Part shown: one piece after another, positions 59,038-64,000 of the stretch
Numbering within the stretch: the stretch's first letter is position 1
Layout of the letters: each line of letters begins with the position of its first letter
Assembly: GCA_963777665.1 (NCBI GenBank)
Contig: CAVZRJ010000001.1
Coordinates: forward strand, 1,240,001-1,304,000
DNA: 64,000 nucleotides
Reading direction: 5' to 3'
Origin: Bog-756 sp963777665
GTDB taxonomy: Bacteria; Actinomycetota; Acidimicrobiia; Acidimicrobiales; RAAP-2
Notes under the pieces: model-generated
Told to the model about the DNA's origin: nothing
Database searches by the model: none
The model's input: the letters and a program-made list of their open reading frames with translations, nothing else
Made by a program: the position numbers and the translations under genes

Positions 59038-59650
59038 GTTCCAGACCTACTTTCACCGACGCGCTTCGCGCTTCTCCGCCTTCTATTCGAGCGAACCGGT
59101 GGCTCGGGCATTGGGACGCGGGCCACTCTTCGATCGGTTGCGACTGGCGGTCGAGATGGCTGCCGCATTGTCGGCCGAACGGGCAATCGACGTCGGATGC
59201 GGGAGCGGTCCTCTCTTTGCCCCGCTGGCGGAAAAGGGTATCCATGTCACCGGCATCGATCCCGCCGACAACATGGTCGCCCTGGCCTCGGCCGAAGCCG
59301 CCAAGTTCCCGGGACTGGTCGAGGTGGAACGACGAGGATGGGAGCAGCTGGACGAGGTCGACGCGTACGACGTGGCCATCGCCCTCGGCGTCTTCGATTA
59401 CGTGAGCGATCCGGCCGAGCTGCTGGGTCGGATGGGACGGGCCGCCGGGCACGTGATCGCTTCGTTTCCCTCGCCAGGGATGCGGACCAATCTGCGCAAG
59501 CTGCGCTACGGCATCCGCGGTGTGGGAGTGCACGGCTACCCGGTCGGGGGGTACGCACGACTGGCCCAGCAGGCGGAGCTCGACGTCGTCGAAAAGGTGC
59601 CGCTCGGGAAGGCCGGATTCGTCGTCCACTTCGCCCGGCCACCGCAGTAG
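59024..59650 (+). CDS. SAM-dependent methyltransferase
   Basis: 208 aa class I methyltransferase. Motif I is AIDVGCGSGPLFAPLAEKG, followed by VTGIDPADNMVALAS and the acidic AYDVAIALGVFDYVSDP. FYSSEPVARALGRGPLFDRL at the N-terminus resembles methyltransferases of exopolysaccharide and lipid clusters. ATG 59024 lies inside the end of the deacetylase gene (14-base overlap). Last gene of the GT4-deacetylase-methyltransferase set; converges on the next gene with a hairpin between. Probably O-methylates a sugar, but the acceptor is unknown. Confidence 0.85.
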   Translation: MSSGEFQTYFHRRASRFSAFYSSEPVARALGRGPLFDRLRLAVEMAAALSAERAIDVGCGSGPLFAPLAEKGIHVTGIDPADNMVALASAEAAKFPGLVEVERRGWEQLDEVDAYDVAIALGVFDYVSDPAELLGRMGRAAGHVIASFPSPGMRTNLRKLRYGIRGVGVHGYPVGGYARLAQQAELDVVEKVPLGKAGFVVHFARPPQ

Positions 59651-59669
59651 GCCCCGACCGGTACGGACG

Positions 59670-59685
59670 CCGTCGGTCCGGACGG
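59670..59685. terminator. Hairpin between convergent methyltransferase genes
   Basis: CCGTC, six-base loop GGTCCG, GACGG in the 58-base gap between two convergent genes. It is placed where a shared terminator would be useful but has no T-run. Confidence 0.3.
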
Positions 59686-59708
59686 GTCTCGACCGCCCAT
59701 CGAGCCGA

Positions 59709-60815
59709 TCAGCGTTTGTGAGCGACGATGAACCAGCCTGTCTCCTCCCGCGCTGCGTCCACGACAAGTCCCGTCTCGTCGAACCATCTCTGCAGCTCAC
59801 TCCAGACATAGCGGTGCTCGACCGGAGCGCTCAGCCGGTCGAAGGTGTCCAGCACGAGGCTCCGGAAGGGCTTGCCCCTGTACGTGCCCATCGGCAGTGC
59901 CGCGAGACGCGCCACTCCGTGGTCCTTCCCCCATTGCCCGGGAAGGACCACGCCGGCATAGAGCAACCCGGCCACCGGCGTGGCGATGGGCTTGAGGACC
60001 CGATGGGGGATCCGGACGCTCACCGTCCGGATCCATTTGGCCGCGCCCAAGGCTGCGGATCGGATGTCGGCGCGCTCCGGTCGGCTGTAGAGATAGAGGA
60101 GGATCTGGCCCCGGGGAGCCAGGTAGGTGAGCAGGCTGGTGAACCCTGCGAACGGGTCGTCGAGATGATGGAGCACACCCAGGCTCGAGATGAAATCGAA
60201 ACTGGCGGGGGCGAATGGTGCGTGCCGAAGGTCCGACTGCACCACCACAACATTGTCGAGATCCACAAGCGTGCGGGCCGCCGCGTCGACGGCGGAGGAT
60301 CCGTCCAGGGCCACCTCGGCATCGAGGTGGCGAGCGAGGAAGCGGGTGTACCGGCCCTTACCGCATCCGGCGTCCAAACCGATTTTGCCCTTGAGGCTCG
60401 GAAGATCGAGGTCCCGGAAGTAGATCTCGGAGAAGTCTTCGTCCTCGTCACGGATGCCATCGAAGGCGTTCCACTCATATCCGAAGCTGGCAAAGGTGCG
60501 TTGGGTCGACCCGCCCTCGGCAGCGCCGGAGAAGTCGAGCACCCCGCGTCGACGTGGATAGCGGTGGTCGTTGACGCACCGGACCCCGTCACCATCCGCG
60601 TCCATCCGTTCCCCACACCGGGGGCATCGCAGCCGCTCGACAATCGGAGAAGGGACCCGGTGCCCCTCGATCTCCCCCACGTTCACCCCCATCGACGGTC
60701 GGTCGTTGCGACGCACACTATCCCGCGCCGCCGCGGTTCGGTCCACGTCGTCGGATCCTCGGAGCAATCCGAGAATTTCCTGTTCAGACACCTGGATGCG
60801 GCTCGTCGCACCCAT
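59709..60815 (-). CDS. Methyltransferase with N-terminal Trm112-like zinc domain
   Basis: 368 aa. After a 55-residue basic N-terminus comes a zinc-ribbon-like segment ERLRCPRCGERM ... GVRCVNDHRYP, as in methyltransferases carrying a Trm112-like domain. The class I methyltransferase follows: GLDAGCGKGRYTRFLARH, VVVVQSDLRHAPFAP and FDFISSLGVLHHLDDPFAGF. The C-terminal part includes a hydrophobic TPVAGLLYAGVVLPGQ, which may touch the membrane. ATG 60815 is taken as start; later in-frame starts are possible (MGVNVGEIEG). It is divergent from the sulfotransferase gene, with about 50 bases between. Confidence 0.82.
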   Translation of the reverse strand: MGATSRIQVSEQEILGLLRGSDDVDRTAAARDSVRRNDRPSMGVNVGEIEGHRVPSPIVERLRCPRCGERMDADGDGVRCVNDHRYPRRRGVLDFSGAAEGGSTQRTFASFGYEWNAFDGIRDEDEDFSEIYFRDLDLPSLKGKIGLDAGCGKGRYTRFLARHLDAEVALDGSSAVDAAARTLVDLDNVVVVQSDLRHAPFAPASFDFISSLGVLHHLDDPFAGFTSLLTYLAPRGQILLYLYSRPERADIRSAALGAAKWIRTVSVRIPHRVLKPIATPVAGLLYAGVVLPGQWGKDHGVARLAALPMGTYRGKPFRSLVLDTFDRLSAPVEHRYVWSELQRWFDETGLVVDAAREETGWFIVAHKR

Positions 60816-60865
60816 CAGACCACAGCATGCCCGACGGCCGAGGCATGATGAGCCCGGAGGAATAC

Positions 60866-61999
60866 ATGGAGATCGAACAGCTCATCGACACCGCGTGCGA
60901 GCGTGCCGGGTCGGACGATTTTGGCGGCGACACGTGGGGTGAGGGTCTCGAGGTCCTGGTCCACTCGTTGAACACCGAGGCGATGCTCAACGAGATGGGC
61001 GTCGGGGCGATGAGCGACCAGATCGTCGGCTACCTGGTCAACCGGCTCGAGGTCGAGCAGTGGTACACCAGGCATCCCGAGATCGACGATCAGGAGATCG
61101 TGGCCCCGCTGTTCGGGCTCGGCCTCCCCCGCACCGGATCCACCGCCTTGAGCTTCCTGCTGGCCCAGGACCCCGCCCGGCGGTCCCTCCGGGTCTGGGA
61201 AGCAGCCGAGCCGTGCCCGCCGCCGGAGACCGCGACCGAGCACAGCGACCCGCGCATCGCCCTGGCCCAGGCCGGCATCGATTTCACCAACGAGATGTTC
61301 ACCGGCTTCGCAGGGATGTTGCCGAGCGCGGCGGACGGCCCACAGGAGTGCCTGCTGCCCATGGCTCTCGACTTTCGTTCGCTCATCTTCGAGGGGATGA
61401 CCGCCATCCCGAGCTACAGCGAATGGCTCCTGCTGTGCGACATGGAGCCGGCGTACCGGTACCACCAGCGGGTGCTCAAGCTGTTGCAGTGGCGCTGCCC
61501 GCCCGATCGGTGGTGGCTCAAGTCCCCGGCCCACCTGCTGTCGATCGACGCGCTGAACGCGGTCTACCCCGACGCACGGTTCGTCATGACCCATCGAGAC
61601 GTGGGCAAGGTGCTGCCGTCGGTCTGCGCGCTGTACAGCACGCTGACCACCGTCCTCACGGAACGCTCCGACCCGGTGGCCATTGGCGCCCATAGCTGCG
61701 AGACGTGGCGCACGGCACTCGAACGACTGATCGACTTCCGCGACCGCGGGAACGAGGACCGCTTCCACGACCTCTTCTTCGAGGCGGTCCAGCGTGATCC
61801 GATCGGGCAGGTGACCCAGCTCTACGGCGAGCTGGGAGACGACCTCAGCGACGAGGCCCGTCAACGCATGCAGACCTGGTGGGCCGAGCAGTCGAGGGAA
61901 CGCTCGGGCCCAGGGAGCTATCCACCCGAGGCCTACGGCCTCGACCCGACGACCATCGCCAAGCAGTTCGCCTTCTACTCCAAGCGATTCGGGCTCTGA
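60866..61999 (+). CDS. Sulfotransferase family protein (Sulfotransfer_3-like)
   Basis: 377 aa. The PAPS-binding loop is GLPRTGSTALSFLLAQDP and the 3'-phosphate motif is FVMTHRDVGKVLPSVCAL; WWLKSPAHLLSIDALN is a typical middle segment. This subgroup is common in mycobacteria and other actinobacteria and is often near lipid or steroid genes. ATG 60866 starts the conserved MEIEQLIDTACERAG and has GGAGGA just upstream; ATGs at 60827 and 60845 are alternatives. Its stop shares a base with the DUF1214 start (TGATG), so the two are translationally coupled. The acceptor is unknown. Confidence 0.85.
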   Translation: MEIEQLIDTACERAGSDDFGGDTWGEGLEVLVHSLNTEAMLNEMGVGAMSDQIVGYLVNRLEVEQWYTRHPEIDDQEIVAPLFGLGLPRTGSTALSFLLAQDPARRSLRVWEAAEPCPPPETATEHSDPRIALAQAGIDFTNEMFTGFAGMLPSAADGPQECLLPMALDFRSLIFEGMTAIPSYSEWLLLCDMEPAYRYHQRVLKLLQWRCPPDRWWLKSPAHLLSIDALNAVYPDARFVMTHRDVGKVLPSVCALYSTLTTVLTERSDPVAIGAHSCETWRTALERLIDFRDRGNEDRFHDLFFEAVQRDPIGQVTQLYGELGDDLSDEARQRMQTWWAEQSRERSGPGSYPPEAYGLDPTTIAKQFAFYSKRFGL

Positions 62000-63138
62000 T
62001 GGCGAGGACCCAACCCAACCAGTACACGAAGGACGGACAGATGGATGAGATCACCCAGAAGGTCGTCGACGGCACCGCGTGGCGGGAGTTCTGCGACCTG
62101 CTCGCCGATGCCGGCGATGCCATCCTCGCCGACGGCAATCCCGCAGACCCGCTCACCCGCGCAGAGGGGTTCCGCATGCTCACCCGGCTGTTGCGCGGCG
62201 CACTGGAGAGCAAGCTCGAGTACGGACGGGCCGCCCAACCCGAGCTGATCTGCACATGCCACGAGACCATCAAGATCGTCGGGGAAAATCCCGACAATCA
62301 CTATCTCGGGACCTCGCTCGACGGGCAGTACGACTATCGGGTCCGGGGCACCCGGGGCGAGGCGAAGTGGATCAGCTTCAACCTCTTCTCCGGAGCCGGG
62401 TTCGGTGGTGGCGGCCCCGGGACCGGTGCCACCCTGCACGAGGAGCAGATGCACATCGACCCCGACGGAAGCTTCGAGGTCATCGTCTCCCAGCGGGAGC
62501 ACCCCGGGAACTGGCTGCGCTCGGAGGCCGCCACACGGAGCCTCGTGATCCGTCAGACGTTCCTCGACAAGCGCCACCAACGCCACGCCGAGATGCGCAT
62601 CGAACGCATCGACGATGACGGCACTCCCCGCGATCCACTACAGCCGCAGGAGCTCTACGACTCGCTGATCTACGCCGGCTACTACGTCAAAGGCGTCGCC
62701 CAGATCGGCGCCCAGTGGGCGACCCGTCAGTCGCGGTGGCCCAACGTGTTCACCGATGAGGCCGAGCTGCCCGAGACCGACAAATTCAAGGACCCACAGA
62801 TCAAGTGGCACCAGGCGTACTTCGACCTGACGGAGGACGAGGCTCTGGTCGTCGAGGTCATGCCGCCGGCGTGCGAGTACTGGATGATCGCCCTTCACAA
62901 TCACTGGATGGAGACCCTCGACTACGTCCACCACCAGTCCACGCTCAACTGCCATTCCGCCCAGCTCGAGCCCGACGGCAGCGTGCGGTTCGTCGTCTCC
63001 CACCGCGATCCCGGGGTGCCCAATTGGCTCGACACCGCCGGCCATCAACGTGGCACCGTCGGAGTGCGCTGGGTCGGACCCGACGTCATCGACGTCCTCC
63101 CGTCGACCCGGGTCGTCACACTCGATTCGCTGGTCTGA
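61999..63138 (+). CDS. DUF1214-domain protein
   Basis: 379 aa, no signal peptide or helices spanning the membrane. The C-terminal third (about 270-370) fits DUF1214: PPACEYWMIALHNHWMETLD, then HSAQLEPDGSVRFVVSHRDP and NWLDTAGHQRGTVGVRWVG. The N-terminal part starts with an acidic helical segment TQKVVDGTAWREFCDLLADA and a Gly-rich loop FSGAGFGGGGPGTG. The family's biochemical role is not known to me. The start at 61999 overlaps the sulfotransferase stop; a second in-frame ATG is at 62041. Coupling suggests both act on the same pathway. Confidence 0.82.
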   Translation: MARTQPNQYTKDGQMDEITQKVVDGTAWREFCDLLADAGDAILADGNPADPLTRAEGFRMLTRLLRGALESKLEYGRAAQPELICTCHETIKIVGENPDNHYLGTSLDGQYDYRVRGTRGEAKWISFNLFSGAGFGGGGPGTGATLHEEQMHIDPDGSFEVIVSQREHPGNWLRSEAATRSLVIRQTFLDKRHQRHAEMRIERIDDDGTPRDPLQPQELYDSLIYAGYYVKGVAQIGAQWATRQSRWPNVFTDEAELPETDKFKDPQIKWHQAYFDLTEDEALVVEVMPPACEYWMIALHNHWMETLDYVHHQSTLNCHSAQLEPDGSVRFVVSHRDPGVPNWLDTAGHQRGTVGVRWVGPDVIDVLPSTRVVTLDSLV

Positions 63139-63264
63139 ACAAGAGTCCTGACTGAACGAGACGTCGAGGCGCGCGACCGACCGCGTTCCGGTGGGTCCAG
63201 TGCTGCACAACGTAGACTCATCACGTCCGACCGCAAGCCCCGCTGAACAGGAGCATTACAGAAG

Positions 63265-64000
63265 ATGGACCTCGGACTCCGGGACGCAACAGTGGTTGTA
63301 GCCGGTGGCACCTCAGGTATGGGACACGCTGCCGCGCGCTGTTTCGCCGAGGACGGTGCACGAGTCGCCGTCTTGGCGCGGTCGGAGGACGACCTCCTGA
63401 CCACAGCTGCCGCGCTGACCAAGCTCGGCTCGCCCGATGCAATCGGTATCCCCACTGATCTCTTTGACACGAGCTCGGTGAACGCAGCGATCGAGCAGAT
63501 CGGCGACCGATGGGGACACCTCAACGCGCTGGTCAATGCGGCAGGTCCGATGCGAGGCGGCCTGAAGACCTTCGAGACCTATGCCGACGAAGAGTGGCAC
63601 GACGTCTTCGACGGACTCGCCATGGCAGCCGTGCGCACGATTCGTGCGGCACTACCGCTCCTTCGATCGGCCGAGTGGGCACGTATCGTGAACGTCTCGG
63701 CGATGTCGACGAAGCACCAATCACCACCACTCGTCGCGTACACCGCGGCCAAGTCAGCCTTGACCAGCATCACGAAGAACTTGGCTCAATCGCTGGCGCC
63801 TGAAGGCATCCTCGTGAACACGGTCAGCCCCGGCACCTTTGCATCCGAGACATTCAAAGCTGCTCTTTCCCAGATGCCTGAGGTCGATGAAAACGATCTG
63901 CAGGACATCATGCGATTCATCAAGCAGGGATTCGGCCACGCTGTCTTCCTGGATCGGGCTGCAGACCCCTCGGAGATCGGTCCGGTCATCGCCTTCGCAG
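63265..64000 (+). CDS. Short-chain dehydrogenase/reductase (SDR), 3' end cut by window edge
   Basis: At least 245 residues of an NAD(P)-dependent Rossmann-fold oxidoreductase. The cofactor loop is VVVAGGTSGMGHAAARCF (GxxxGxG, with Ala-Gly in place of the usual Thr-Gly), then LVNAAGPM (NAAG), and the catalytic Ser in VNVSAMST and Tyr-Lys in VAYTAAKSAL. VNTVSPGTFASETF follows. ATG 63265 has AGGAG 11 bases upstream; a TAGACT at 63213-63218 could be its -10 box. The C-terminus lies outside the window. Base composition is less GC-rich than upstream. Substrate unknown. Confidence 0.9.
   Translation, partial: MDLGLRDATVVVAGGTSGMGHAAARCFAEDGARVAVLARSEDDLLTTAAALTKLGSPDAIGIPTDLFDTSSVNAAIEQIGDRWGHLNALVNAAGPMRGGLKTFETYADEEWHDVFDGLAMAAVRTIRAALPLLRSAEWARIVNVSAMSTKHQSPPLVAYTAAKSALTSITKNLAQSLAPEGILVNTVSPGTFASETFKAALSQMPEVDENDLQDIMRFIKQGFGHAVFLDRAADPSEIGPVIAFA

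Noticed and set aside
1..64000. tRNA or rRNA genes, CRISPR repeats, transposases, integrases, attachment sites, phage genes
   Set aside because: None recognised while reading both strands. Mobility is suggested only by composition shifts, which is not enough for a call.

Overview
The window is about 64 kb of very GC-rich DNA (roughly 70 % by eye) with many GTG starts, stop/start overlaps of the ATGA and GTGA type, and TANNNT -10 boxes placed six to eight bases before start codons. These traits, with an AftB-like arabinofuranosyltransferase, a luciferase-like monooxygenase and DUF1214/sulfotransferase genes, point to an actinobacterium. The class Acidimicrobiia is my best guess, but it is an inference. 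I see no rRNA, tRNA, CRISPR array, transposase or phage gene.

Layout. 1-10.2 kb: the end of a glycosyltransferase gene, an NRAMP-type metal transporter next to a soluble MgtE_N/CBS sensor protein, an acyl-CoA dehydrogenase, a MarR-MFS efflux pair with a clear operator, and a three-gene SPFH / zinc-ribbon / Tim44-like module. 10.4-31.5 kb: envelope-glycan genes. A GT-C glycosyltransferase lies between two paralogous acyltransferase-SGNH genes; then comes a minus-strand run of seven tightly packed genes (26031 down to 14071) holding an AftB homologue, three paralogous membrane proteins with a TTCGCGD motif, two other membrane proteins and an acyltransferase-SGNH protein; then two more acyltransferases and a GT-C protein. 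31.5-36.1 kb: a NifU-like protein, a luciferase-like oxidoreductase, a thiolase-like protein, a KAS III and a nucleotidyltransferase. 36.1-44.7 kb: GtrA, a large GT-C-like membrane protein, a broken VOC protein, an acyltransferase, a 2OG-Fe(II) oxygenase, a GT2-methyltransferase fusion, a methyltransferase and a small membrane protein. 44.7-60.8 kb: a sulfated-polysaccharide locus with cysD-cysN-cysC (PAPS synthesis), GNAT acetyltransferase, a WecA/MraY-type sugar-phosphate transferase, a DegT aminotransferase, a WbsX-methyltransferase fusion, a sulfotransferase, two GT4 enzymes, an AsnB-type amidotransferase, a polysaccharide deacetylase and methyltransferases. 60.8-64 kb: a second sulfotransferase, a DUF1214 protein and an SDR cut by the window edge.

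How it fits together. Most of the window looks like machinery that builds, acylates, sulfates and exports a cell-surface glycan. CysDNC would supply PAPS to the sulfotransferases. WecA-like, DegT and GNAT proteins would start an amino-sugar lipid-linked unit. GT-C, GT2 and GT4 enzymes would extend it, and acyltransferase-3 proteins would decorate it.

Quality warning. Five otherwise intact genes (a TTCGCGD membrane protein, the nucleotidyltransferase, the GT2-methyltransferase, cysC and a GT4) each need a small reading-frame correction, and a VOC gene carries an in-frame TAG. Assembly error and real decay cannot be told apart from the sequence alone.
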